Notes: generated from the sequence alone by a model not told the origin. Positions 23,478 through 34,232 are shown, counted from the stretch's first letter. The stretch: DNA of 64,000 nt from Hymenopellis radicata (GCA_015501595.1 JADNRX010000204.1:34810-98809); one strand, 5' to 3'. A program made the numbers and translations.

Positions 23478-23721
23478 CTGTAGCGTTTCGACCGTAGGTT
23501 CGCAGCTTGTGACCTGATATGCTGCGAACTTACAGCGAACAGCTTCACAGACCCTTAAATTCCCTTATTTGGACAGGCCCGCTGCAGGTGGGACCTGAAA
23601 TTTCCACTTTTGGATGCTCGTGCCTGGCTAAGAGGCTCCGTGATGCGATATGCTATATGTATAGGTTCGGTTCGTGAGGCCGCGTGACCCGATATGAGAA
23701 TATACGGTCAAAACGCTACAG
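23478..23721 (+). mobile_element. MITE copy 2 (244 bp, TA target site)
   Basis: Same length and, by eye, same sequence as copy 1, in the same orientation 1,265 bp away. Flanking bases outside the TA differ from copy 1, so these are two insertions and not a segmental duplication. Identity implies recent movement. Confidence 0.85.
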
Positions 23722-23849
23722 TATTCCATTGGGTTCAGAGTGGGAGTGCTCACGAGCACTCATACCTGATCCATGTTATTCACTAGGGTCAACTTGTACA
23801 GTTACTCATAACCCACCATCTCCATTCGATTTTTACGGGCAGGAAGCCG

Positions 23850-24055
23850 CCAATAACCTCCATCAGCAAGTCAGCACATGCATGGGCGGTATGGTGCCAT
23901 ACATCCCATACTACCATACTCGAGTATGGTCCCAAGGGGTACCTGTCTAAACAGTATGGTGCCATACTCCTGACCATACTCCAACCATAGTCGTACCATA
24001 CCTAAACCATACAGCCGAACATGTACTGACCATACACACCATAGGATTATATTTG
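23850..24055 (+). repeat. CCATAC/GTATGG-rich inverted repeat arm, left
   Basis: Begins CATCAGCAAGTCAGCACATG followed by many interspersed GTATGG and CCATAC hexamers, often forming small palindromes. The order matches, in reverse complement, the block at about 26005-26165. Confidence 0.6.
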
Positions 24056-24258
24056 TATTTTGAGTCACATCAAGAGAGGTTCGGGTGCTTCAAAAGTATT
24101 ATTGGGCACGGTAGGCAGTAGATACAAACAAGCATGTAATACGAAGCAGATATAGTAATCATAGGTAGTATGTAGGACGTCGAAGCAAGGCATGGTAAAT
24201 AACAGCTCCACAACGCGGACAGCAGACAATGCCAAGCATGTTGTCGACAGCCTCATTG

Positions 24259-25038
24259 TCAGATCTGCGCGGTCGTCTCGATGAGGTCTTGCAAGTCTGT
24301 CCTAAAACGCGAATAAGTAAAGCAAGGAAAAGACGGAGGACACGAGACTAACCTCGTCAAGAAGTTGCGCAAGTCGACAAGCTCGCAGTGGTTGGGATCC
24401 TCAACGTTGACGACACCCATCGGTTCTTGCGGCCACGGACAGATTTGCGCTCGATGATCATGTTGTTCTCTGAGCCGACAACGGCGAAGGGAATGATGTC
24501 CTGCGCGTAGTTAGCACAAGAAATATACAGAGTAAATAACTTACCGGATTTCCTCCTCGTCATCCTCGTCGGTATCAAGGGGTACAGGCAGATGCTGTGG
24601 TCGTCGCGTCAGGAAGAGTTTTCGCGGACAAAACAAAGCCAACCTTGATCTTGAAGGCGTCCCGCTCCAAAGTAAAGACAGCAGTAATGCGCGCGTCTTG
24701 GATGTAGCGGTCGTGCAGGACAGTGAGCTCTTTGCGGAGGTAGGCGCTGTGCTGGTCCTTGATATACTTGATGATAGGGTCCCATGTCAGAATTGTGCGA
24801 CGCAACGGCAAGCAGCAAACTAACCAGTTTCTCGTTGTTGATCTGGTCGCCGGCGTGTCGACGAAGACTACGTAAAAGGAAGAAAATGGTCAGTCAGCGG
24901 CGGGGGCCAGCGCGGAGAAAGCGCGGGCGACGCACCATGGGAAACGGCTGGCATTTCCGTTGTCTGCCTCACGGGCTCGTGTGTGACCCTTCAAGTCTAT
25001 CAAGAGGGAGACAATCGTGTTAATGAGCTTGTTGTCGT
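24259..25038 (-). pseudogene. Degraded septin
   Basis: Septins are filament-forming GTPases. Recognisable pieces in order on the minus strand: NKLINTIVSLLID, RQTTEMPAVSH (shifted frame), VDTPG then DQINNEK, WDPIIKYIKDQHSAYLRKEL, ERDAFKIK, PLDTDEDDEEEIR, DIIPFAVVGSENN, RGRKNRW then GVVNVEDPNHCE, and TDLQDLIETTAQI-stop. The P-loop that should precede NKLINTI is missing and replaced by a 17-bp tandem repeat. About 40 residues between the YIQD and ERDAFK segments are deleted, and two residues of the DTPGFG motif are lost. Some one-base shifts (24416-24418, 24579-24582) fit homopolymer errors, but the deletions do not. It is a 5'-truncated pseudogene. Confidence 0.8.
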
Positions 25039-25059
25039 GTCATCCGCTCGTCACCGGTG

Positions 25060-25104
25060 CCCTCGTTGTCGTGTCGCCCTCGTTGTCGTGTCGCCCTCGT
25101 TGTC
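25060..25104 (+). repeat. 17-bp tandem repeat, about 2.6 units
   Basis: Unit CCCTCGTTGTCGTGTCG, placed where the septin P-loop would be expected on the minus strand. Confidence 0.8.
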
Positions 25105-26004
25105 CTCATCTCCTGGGCTGCTGGTCGTCGTTGTCACTTGCGGTGGTGCTGTTGTCGTCGAAACCTGTCGCTGAGAGATAAGAATTTGCACCGCGGTGGA
25201 TTGGCGGTGGAAGTGGTAGAGGGAAAAGATGGACTTAAGCAAAATGAAACCAAACGTGCACGTGGTTTTCTCGTTCGATCAACAACCGGATCGAGATATG
25301 ATCTCACCTCTTACCAGCCACCACCTCTGCACACTGCTGCCTCTCTGAACTGACGACGACCTAGGACGACAACCCGGCGCCCCACAAGAGGGCTGGAACG
25401 ACCCATGACGGCCGTTGCTAGGGTGTCGCAGTCCTAGTAACGGCCCAACGTCGACGCGTAAGCCCCCGCAAAAGGGCAGCAAACGATTAACGACGACGGC
25501 GATGGCCTTCGAGAGGCTCTACCACGATGGGAGAGCCTCCGCCCTGCTGCAGAGTAGGCTTGAAGAGCGGAAGAGGCGGCATTACGGGCGCGCGGCGCGT
25601 CTGCTGACGACGCCGTGCGGACAGGTGCGTTTTAATCCCTTCTTTCTATTCCTTGATTGGCTGATTGCTCCATTAGGTTCCACTTTCTTAAACAGACCTC
25701 GACCTCTGGCTCGTAAGCCCTGCAAACATTAAAATGGCATATAATTCAATACGGTCGACACCCACAACGACTCTAATGACGATGCCTACGACGAGTTGAC
25801 GGCGCCGCCTCCTGCCTGTCTTTTCCTCCATCTCTTCTCCACACATCCCCCTTTCAGTGGAGGTATGCGGTTCGCTCATTGGAGTGTTCCGCGCCTCCCT
25901 GAAAAAAACTTCCCCCGTACGAGTCTGTACCGTCACTCGATCCGCGGATTGAGTCATCGTTGTGCGGGTTACGGGATGATCATATGAATGAAATTTATCT
26001 TCTA
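25105..26004. other. Stretch without a supported gene
   Basis: GC-rich sequence with short arginine-rich frames (for example around 25500-25620). No domain recognised. It may contain further unrecognised gene debris. Confidence 0.35.
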
Positions 26005-26165
26005 GTAAATGTATGGTGGTATAAATAAGTCTGGAGGTATGGCAAGTATGGTATGTGGTAAGTAAAAACTAGTATGGTAAAATGTTCCATACTCTTATAC
26101 TCACCATACTCTGACCATACCTGACCATAGATGTGCTGGTTTGCTGATGTCCCCCATGTAAGCCC
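26005..26165 (-). repeat. CCATAC/GTATGG-rich inverted repeat arm, right
   Basis: Reverse-complement counterpart of the left arm: reading the minus strand from about 26160 gives CATCAGCAAACCAGCACAT and then repeated GTATGG. Together the arms enclose the septin pseudogene. I see no target duplication outside them. Confidence 0.6.
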
Positions 26166-26393
26166 TCACTGCTAAGGCAACGATGATCCTACCCAAGCCG
26201 GCATACCAGGATACGGCTGCTATGGATGGCTGAGAGGATGGCATGGAGTTCTACAGTGCCGCCGGTACTTTATCGTATCATTCCTCCAAAGAAACCCGAC
26301 GCGCGACCGTCTACAAGTAGTACGTCTTCCTAAAGTCATGCTATAGGTTACCTGACACTGCTAGGTCTGTAAAATCACTGAAGGTATTCAATA

Positions 26394-26556
26394 CTTGCAT
26401 CAGTTGGATCCCCAGATCGTTCATGGAGACATCAGAGGCGTAGTATGCAATCACTATAATATTAATCATCCGAACACTACGACTTATATTACAGCTAGGC
26501 GAACATCCTCGTCAACAATGACCTCCACTCCTTCCTCATTGCTTCTAGACTATGCC
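26394..26556 (+). pseudogene. Protein kinase catalytic-loop fragment
   Basis: LHQLDPQIVHGDIRG (26394-26438) joins across a GTAGTA..CAGCTAG intron to ANILVNNDLHSFLIA (26499-26543). Together they form a kinase catalytic loop His-Gly-Asp-x-Arg-Gly-x-Asn as in the expanded Agaricomycete kinase families. The DFG motif that should follow is absent: the sequence runs into an unrelated frame (DYAIFASDDFDANQYANAV) that resembles the start of a Golgi COG subunit, a weak impression only. A fragment, not a gene. Confidence 0.55.
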
Positions 26557-26697
26557 ATCTTTGCAAGCGACGACTTTGACGCCAACCAATATGCCAACGC
26601 TGTGCTCGCTGGCGAGCAGTACAACGCGGTCTGCGCGCTTTCCTGAATCCTTGGCCAAGCTCGCCGCTCCGGAATCATCTGCCTCTCTATCGCTGTT

Positions 26698-27470
26698 CTA
26701 AATCTGGCGTTCTGCATTGACGCCCCAGGCTCTACCCTCACATTGACGCCCGATCCCACAGTCGGTTGCCTCCCACCGCTCAACATACCCACAATAATAC
26801 TGATTCCCCTCGTTCCCTTTAACACACCGCCCAACGCTCCAGACGTACATTGCCAGGCCGCACCCTGTGAAAGGATTACCGTGCAACTGCAGCGGATATG
26901 CTGAGGACGTGAATAATGACCTGAGCGTCGCGTACGTGGCCGAGTTCGGCAGCGGCTGGTTGCCAAGCGTCGCGGGGAGAAGTGCTTGCTGTGGGTCAGG
27001 CTTCAGCAGCCCGTTCAGAGTTCCGGATCCTGCAGGGGAGGAGCGCGCTGCGGAAGTGGGGGGAAAAGTCATTTGGGGTTCGGGGTAGGAGACGGCGTGC
27101 ATGGCATATACGGCGCCACCACGCTCAGATGACACGAATGCCTCTTCGGATTGGGAGTGGCAGTAGGTGCAGAGGGTACAAGTGTTGGAATGTTAGGAAT
27201 TGGGATGGGTTCACCCTTCTTCTTGGACATACGCCTGAAGATGTTCTCCTTCTTCTTCAGCACCTGTCCACCACAGAGAAACGACGGGAGTAGGATGGCG
27301 AGATCGCCGATGAGGTCGGCGTAGGCGTAGTAGGGCGAGACCCACGGTACGACGACCGGGAACTCAGCATACAATATGTTCGCATTCGCCGGCCAGACCT
27401 CAATTGCCTCCATCTCGGCCAGAGCAATCATCTCACTCCCGCACTTTGCAATCATTGTGCCCGCATCCAT
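26698..27470 (-). CDS. Hypothetical protein, possibly membrane-associated
   Basis: Two overlapping minus-strand frames (27069-27470 and 26698-27135) probably belong to one gene joined by an intron or frameshift near 27100. The first part has a hydrophobic stretch (ILYAEFPVVVPWVSPYYAY) and a Pro-rich tail. The second has a Cys-containing segment (VGRCVKGNEG, ERWEATDCGIGRQCEG). I do not recognise a family. It ends right next to a MITE, which may have removed its 5' end. Confidence 0.3.
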
Positions 27471-27481
27471 GATTGTAAGTA

Positions 27482-27684
27482 CTGTACCGTTTCAACCGTA
27501 AGTTCGCGGCATGTGACGCGTTATGCCGCGAACTTACAGGAAATAAGTTCGTTTCCAGGCACAAGGCCCAGAATTACTATATTTGGACGCTCCCGCCGTA
27601 GGCGGGAGCGAAAATTTCCTTTTTGGGCCTTAGGCGCCCTTAAAAACAGGTCCGTGATGCGTTATCTTTTGGTCTAAGTTCGGT
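27482..27684 (+). mobile_element. MITE copy 3, left part (split by a transposon)
   Basis: TA at 27480-27481 is followed by CTGTACCGTTTCAACCGTA, a diverged version of the end of copies 1 and 2. The element is interrupted at 27684/27685 by transposon copy 1; its right part is at 34233-34290. Rejoined length would be about 253 bp. Confidence 0.8.
27677..27684 (+). repeat. 8-bp target duplication, transposon copy 1, left
   Basis: AGTTCGGT, repeated exactly at 34233-34240. Confidence 0.9.
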
Positions 27685-27741
27685 AGGACCCGTGTTTATC
27701 CTGCCAGAGGTCAGATCAGAATTTTCGGCCTCCGGCAGGAT

Positions 27742-27842
27742 TTGTCGGGACTTTGGACTCAAGCCCTGGTCGACAATTTGTCGGGACTCTGTATCTGACC
27801 ATGGCCTCGCTCGCGCCTTGTCGGGACTTTAGTTCTGACCTT
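27742..27842 (+). repeat. Subterminal TGTCGGGACT repeats, left end of copy 1
   Basis: Three TGTCGGGACT motifs at 27742, 27779 and 27819, two followed within about 12 bases by TCTGACC. Likely transposase-binding sites by analogy with subterminal motifs of other DNA transposons. Confidence 0.6.
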
Positions 27843-27910
27843 AAAATTCCCGCAAAATCACTAAAAATCGCTAAAATTTGCTACAGTCGCGGTATTTGGT
27901 ACATAGATAT

Positions 27911-30900
27911 CTACGACGACACATCATCGAGGTCTTCGAGGTCAAATATACTTATGTTCTGTTTGCCCTTCCTGCGCACTGTATTCAGACTCGCCACGGA
28001 CGTCGTGAGTGCATCTTTCTCTTGGTCCAGGGCCCGGAAAGTCGTGGCTGCAGATTTCGACAGTTCGATGCCGTCAGATGTCGTTTTGACTGATTCGTTG
28101 ATCTGGCACAGGAACGATCCATGTGGGATGTGGGCAAAACGGCATACACCCATTGCGGCGTATGCAATATGAATCTTCCTGAACACATGGGCGAAGGAGT
28201 GTTGGAAGGTTTGCACCAACATGTAGGAGATAGCTCCTATATTGGCCGTCCTTGGAGTCCAAGCATGCTTTCCAGCTTTACCGCCAGTTTTCGTGTACAG
28301 TGTTACAACTAGTAGACAGATTAAGAATATGAAGAAATCGACACAAATCAGACATTGACACACCTTTCGCGACAAGGATTTGCTTTTCATGTAGTATGAA
28401 TGCAAATCGGCCATCCATTAACTCGTTCATTGCAGAGATGCCGCCTTCTGAGACTAGTGTTGCACAACTGAGGCTTTGCATGAACCGGCGCCGACGACGG
28501 AGTTCCTGGATTCTTGTAAGTCATACCGTTCAAAGCTACTAAAGTCAAGAAAACTCACCTCGCTAGCACGGCCAGCGGCAGCAGTCTCCGCATTAGCTGA
28601 GTTTCCGTTAATAGCTGTCGCATCCGCAGATTCCAAACCGCCATCCTCAGTCTCTCCCTCGGTCCACCGAACACGTCGATTCAAACCCGTGCTAGAGCCG
28701 CGTGCCTCAGTTCGAAAGAACCCATATAAACAACGCGTGAGGGCTTGTTCCTTGGAAATTTCCTTGGGCTTTACATCGGATTCCGGAATATCCTCGCGTG
28801 CCATTCGTTTGAGTTGTGCCTTTGTCAGGTTCTGTGTCCCGGTACGGTTAACCTTGTAGTTCCGTACACCAACAAGCGCATCAGTAGTCTGATTTGCCTT
28901 GCGGGTCAGGACAAGAGGCTGTAAATCAGAGGCAGTGATGTCGTTGATGGAGATACTAAGGGATCCAGTGTCAGGACATGATGGTGATTCAATGGTCGGC
29001 GGAGGTAAAGAAGATGGTTGACTTGGAGTTGTGGGTGATGGCGACGAGTCTTCTACAGTTTCCGGAGGTGTGAAGTTGCTATCAAGCGTAGCCTGTAGAC
29101 CTGTCATAAGGGAGATGATAGTATTGGGATCGCGTTGGATGGCATTCGCGATATCGGCCTGGCATGCCTTTAGCTGCTCGGGGTCGCTGATATCCGGTAG
29201 ACTATCACTGAGAGGCTGTCAGAATGGCGCTACTCACAGTGGATGAAAGACGTACATGATAGAAAGATTATGCATGACTAGCGCAGCTGCCGCTGATGTA
29301 CAATTCTCAATCTGAGACTTCTCATCATGTGTGAGGTCTGAGATCTGTTGAACGGCGTCGATGGCGGCCTGTAGCCGTTCCCGAATGGTGAGATCAGCGT
29401 TCTCCTCAGTCTGAAGCGCGGTCTCATCAAGCAAATCGACGTTGTTAGAGAGATCGACTGGGGACGGCTCTGGAGTGATATCTGGAGCGCTATTGAGAAG
29501 TTCGGGGTGGAGTCCAAGAAGAGACCAAACAGCGATATTCTCTTCAATCGCCGTAGCCATCTCCGCCGTAAGATCAGCATCCGAGGGAAACTTGGCAAGA
29601 GTCTTGTAGTCGATCGACCCATCATCAGGAAGCGAAGCTGTCTGATAGCCGGCAGCTACGCCCTTGAACCCGGCCTTGGAGAATCGAGCTCGCATCGCAG
29701 CGAGCACCGTCGCGTGAAGGTGGGGCATCATTTGAACTGCCTGCACAAGGCTGAAGTCGGGAACGATCCCCCGCATTCCAGAGAACATGTGCTCGTTCCC
29801 GTGAGTTGAATGTTTCCAAGGAAGAAGGGGAACAGATTTATCGGATTGAAGATGGTCCCGGTGGATGATGATCAGACCCAGCAGTCCGTCGATGAGAATA
29901 CTGAAGATGTCGTCCGCTTGAGCAGAGATATAATAACGATGTTGAGGATATCCCTGCTTCTTCAAGAAGCGCTTCCATGTCGTGAGGAACAGACGTGTCC
30001 GTAAAGCAATCTTGGCCCTCTGATGATGAGACATTACACGACTTTGATATGCGTCGATGAGCTCGCCGAAAATGAAGAGATATACACAGAGACCCATATT
30101 CTCGTCGGGTTTCTCTAATGCATGTTCTAGTGCGGCCGCGGAAAACAGCCGAGCAGCGGCATTATCGTCCTGTTTGTCGCTACGAACCACATCGCGCTCG
30201 TAGAGCGGAGTATTCTTGCTCATGGCCATGTCGTAGAGTTGTTCGTAATGGACCGTGAAGTTGCCAAGAACAAGGCCACGAGCCCCCGTACCAGCATTGT
30301 TCCGTCCAGTTTTCCTGCCATGGAGACTATCCTGCATAGTAGCAAAGACATTGTTTTGAAGGCGATGAAGGGGAATGCGAATATGCTCATATTCAAGTAG
30401 CGGGGAGCGGATGATGTGAAATATCGGGGACCCTAGAGCTGCCAGACGTCGTTGACAGTCGCGCTCAATGGAGGCGCCATCAGATGCATTGCTGATCAAT
30501 CGGAAGCCGCGTGAGATGAGTCCACGAAATAGCTTCTCATGATGGACAAGCAGAGCTGGGGCTTTGATCTTCGAGGAGATTGGTAGAATTGCGAGTGCTA
30601 GCGGAGGAATGCCTGCAATCGGGATTTGTAGAACCCATAAACGAATCTAGCATAGAATATCATTAGAGTTGACAACTCAGAACAAGCTGATAAGCCTACC
30701 TTGGTAGCCATCTCATGCTTCTGCATCTTGATGCTGTCCAGAGTCGCGATGTCCGGAATGAGAATCTGCTGCTCGCCGGGCGTGCCCATCAAGTACCAAG
30801 ACTTTGAAGGGCCGTCGAAGATGGGTTGAAGAGCGCTGAACAGCTTCGTATCATCAACGCCGAGGCAGAAAGGAAGAGACCGTGGATATTGGTAATCGAC

Positions 30901-33884
30901 ACAGTACTTCTCTGCATATGCAAACGTTGCATCCTTGATTCCAAGTGGAAACCGCGGGCGATGGGATATGTTATTCCTTAAAGGTTTGTTCAGTCGCATT
31001 CTGCATTAAGAGGAGTGGAAAACGTACTTGATCGAGCGCTGTGTCTCAACCTTGAAATGTAACGACATGTTGCGATGAAGCCGCGGGCTTATAGTTCGTA
31101 CAAGCTCAATCCATTCACGGTAGTCCGGGGGATACTTGAAGTTCTGAAGGCCAACACCACGAAGGTCGCGCTCCTTCGCCACTACCAGCGTTTCGACAAG
31201 ACCGAGAAATACTTTGTTCTCTTTGAAATGACCGTCAATGACGTGTTGAGTGAATCGAAGAAGCGGCGAAGCATGAGAGTCATTCTGGAAAGCAATAAGT
31301 ACTCGAAGCAGAAGGAACCGTGAAGACATACCTCCTCAAGCAATTCCTGAAGACCCTTGTACTGCGCATATAGCTGTCCTTGAGTCTTGTTGACGAAGAT
31401 TTTCGGGAGGTACTTCAACGCTTTAGAATCTCGCTCCCGTTCCTTGGATATCAGGCGTTGGAAGCTCTGATTAATCCATACGGAATGACAATCGCTGCAT
31501 ATGACGCGTAGATTGTTGACTTCGCCTGCGTCTTGAACGTCAAATTTGCGTTGACAGGACATGGAGAAAACAGCCATGGCTGTGGGCGACGTGTCGTTCC
31601 GCCAGAGTTTTCCAGCATTCCAGTCCTTGTAAACCAGAGCTTTCTGGGCGCTGGTAAGCGACGCGATGGAAGGTTTACCAAAATGTCTCTCCGCGTAGTA
31701 GTTGATATGCCGTGCCCCGCCACTATCTGCCGACGTAGATCGCAGATAATAGTCGACGCGCTCTCCGTACCCGGCACTTGTGATTCCGGGGCACGATTTT
31801 CCGAGAACGGTTGGCGGGGCAGGCTTGGGCTTGGGCTTGGGCTTGACTGGCACGATGGCAAAATTGTCGAGAGTCTGAAGACGGGGATCAGGAAGGGCCG
31901 TGGGCTTCGGCGGATTGCACTGGTCGCGTTGACGATGCTGTATGAAGCGCGTCACTTCATACGGGCCAGTCAATTGAATTGATTGCTTGCAAGTCGAACA
32001 GGTGATGGCAAGAGGTCGAGTGAGATCGGCGATCGCATCCGGATCAACATCCGGCTTTCTGACTTTCGCCATCATGTTGTCGAATTTCTTCTGCGATGGC
32101 TGGAAGTACCCGTGCTGGACAAGCAGACGCGACTTTCGAGCAGCCTTTGCCGACCTACTCAGACCGCCTTCTTCTATTTTCGCCAGCAACCAGTCCGGAA
32201 TGGGTTGTTCTGCCGCCGGCGGCACCTTGGAAACCGACTTCGTCTGTGGAGGTGCAGCTTTCCTTGCTGCTTTGTCTTTTCGATAATCGTCGGACTTTAA
32301 TGGAATGCGTTCCGTTGCAGGCTTGGACTGGGATTTGAAGAATGGATGGAGCGGTTTATCGACTGAAGTCTTGGTGCGTTTGAGTGGTCCTGACTTCGCA
32401 GCCTCCTCATCTGACGCGTCTCGCAGGCGTTTCGTGGATACTTGCGCTTCTCTTAACGAAGGCTTCTCCTCGACAGGATCAACATCCATCGCGCTGGCCT
32501 CAGGAATGGGAGGTAATGGCACGGCCACCGACTGCAAGAGACTGGTATTGCGATCCGACTCTAAATCAATCGACATCGAACATGGATCATCGATGATATC
32601 CTGGGGTACTTGTAAGTGAAAATCGCAGATATTGATTCGTAGACTTACTTCTCGCTCTCGAAAGGCAAGCATCACGTCGCAGAATGCCCGGATACGGTGC
32701 GTTCGAGCAGATTGGCCGTCCCAAAGCGGCTCGCCGAGGATGTTATGGGCGATGGTATTCACGGCAATTATGCCACAGTTGAAGCCATCAGTTTGGATAG
32801 CGCAAGGCAAGGTTTCGGTTATTTGAACCCTGCTAACTCCTGCTCGTTTCAGGAGCCATTCTTCTAGGTGCTTGAAGAACTGCTCTGGACGTGGACGAAC
32901 GAGCGAGTCACCAAACGAAACATCCCCCGTTGCAAAGTCGATGTGGCAGGCACTCCAGTGCTCCGGTGGGCTGTATACTGGTATGTACAGATGCCGAAAG
33001 GGAGATTCTGGAGAGAACAGTTGCGCGTACTTGTCGAGCAGTACCCGCCCAGAATTTGACGAATTTTCAAAGCAACCCTCTGCAATGAACTGACCAAAAT
33101 CTGTTCCCGCGATCAACGTATCTGGTGCTGCCCCGCTCGACACTAGGCGCTTGCTCAGGATGTCGAGTAAGGTCGTAAGAACTGCGCCGTTGAGATAATT
33201 GTCGCTCAGGATAGTGCTCGCAAACTCGTAGCGCATGTCTCCCATTCCCGGCGCATATCCAAACCACCCGCCAATCGAGGATGCAAGAGTCATTGCTGTG
33301 TTGCGCAACTTCTCTTCGGCATAGTTGGATGAATCCAGCCATACGAAGGCATCTCCCCAAGCAAAGTATTCCTTGGATGACCGATGGACCTCCTCGAAGA
33401 GCGATAAGCTCCAAAGTGGCCAGTACACGGTGGTCTGGGTGCGGGAATCACAGATCGACTGTTTCCCATCCAACCATGCTTGACCAACTTTGGAGCGGAG
33501 ACGTCTAAGGGCGGGTTTGGATGGGATGAGGAGTTGAGTGAAGGCCTCCTGGGAGAGAGACATTACGGTGGGCTGGATATTGTGAAAATCTAAAGATCCA
33601 GGATCATCACGACTATCGAGCGTGGAATCCCATGCAGGTAGTCGCGATGCAGAGAAGAACGATGCTGGGGACTGATGGAGTGATGGGAGCAGTGATTCGA
33701 TATTAAAGGGTAATGTGAGCGTCTTCTCGAGCTCGAGATGAACGAACGGAGGGACGTCATGGAAGGTGCGACTGCATCCAATCCAGTCGGCCGCCTTCCA
33801 CTCAGAATTGGGTTGTCGGAGATCATAGTCGTCGAAAATCGTGATTGCGGGACTGAGATCCATTCTCAGAGCGATGGGGAGCAT
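27911..33884 (-). CDS. Ulp1-protease / zinc-binding / RNase H-fold transposase, 1,872 aa
   Basis: Eight exons (32649-33884, 31332-32600, 31028-31284, 30700-30976, 29256-30646, 28559-29207, 28364-28505, 27911-28308) total exactly 1,873 codons with seven introns of 47-55 nt. Residues about 255-400 form a Ulp1/C48 peptidase: His309-Trp310, Asp326, Gln364 and Cys370 in QTDGFNCGI. About 425-600 is basic low complexity. Cys-x2-Cys..His..Cys motifs follow (CSTCKQS..QHRQRDQC, then VICSDCHS). The transposase core has Asp near 962 (CLGVDDTKL), Asp near 1069 (SNASDGASIE) and Glu near 1299 (HGNEHMFSGMR) with a helical insertion between, a P/hAT-like layout. The C-terminal 400 residues are Ser/Pro-rich and then unknown. 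All catalytic residues are present, so copy 1 could be active. The first intron is 48 nt without a stop, so an unspliced form would add 16 residues. Confidence 0.85.
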
Positions 33885-34056
33885 AGAACAAACAGAGCTT
33901 GGTATTTATAATTTATTGCATGCGCCTACAAACAATGGTAGTCTACAATAGCAGTCCTAGATAGGTAAGTGGCCAAAATTTGAAATAGTCATTCCCCAGT
34001 AGCCATTGTTGCATGCAGCAGGACACGGTCCACTTGAAGAACAATGGTCGGTGGCG

Positions 34057-34207
34057 TGTCGGGACTTTTTGATCTGACCTGAAATGGCAACTTCGAGTTT
34101 GTCAGGACTCTTGATCTGACTTTTCGGCTCAAAATCAACATTTGTCGGGACTCCTGATCAGACCTTTTGGCAAGATCTTGAAAATTTGTCGGGACTTTCG
34201 ATCTGAC
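34057..34207 (+). repeat. Subterminal TGTCGGGACT repeats, right end of copy 1
   Basis: Motifs at 34057, 34100 (TGTCAGGACT), 34143 and 34187, each followed by GATCTGAC or GATCAGAC. They have the same strand orientation as those at the left end. Confidence 0.6.
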
Positions 34208-34232
34208 ATCTGGGAGCATAAACACGGGTCCT

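Larger units (their letters stand above)
27685..34232 (-). mobile_element. Autonomous DNA transposon with Ulp1 protease and RNase H-type transposase, copy 1 (6,548 bp)
   Basis: Both ends carry AGGACCCGTGTTTA as terminal inverted repeats, imperfectly extended to about 30 bp (left ..AGAGGTCAGATC, right in reverse complement ..AGATGTCAGATC). An exact 8-bp direct repeat flanks the element. Inside each end are several copies of TGTCGGGACT followed by a TCTGAC motif. One long gene fills the element on the minus strand. An 8-bp duplication occurs in hAT, P and Zisupton/KDZ-type elements. The Ulp1 domain recalls Zisupton/KDZ, while the catalytic motifs (LGVDDTK, SDGAS, EHMFSGMR) look P/hAT-like. I leave the superfamily open. 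The copy is inserted inside MITE copy 3. Confidence 0.92.

Noticed and set aside
24259..25038. Functional septin with only sequencing errors
   Set aside because: Homopolymer errors explain two shifts, but not the missing P-loop, the deletion of about 40 residues or the shortened DTPGFG motif.
26499..26640. COG5-like gene start
   Set aside because: The similarity rests on about 25 remembered residues with no continuation; kept only as a remark under the kinase fragment.
27685..34232. Firm assignment of the transposon to KDZ/Zisupton, hAT or P superfamily
   Set aside because: The Ulp1 domain and 8-bp duplication fit one, the Asp/Asp/Glu motif contexts fit others. Without profile searches the name would be a guess.
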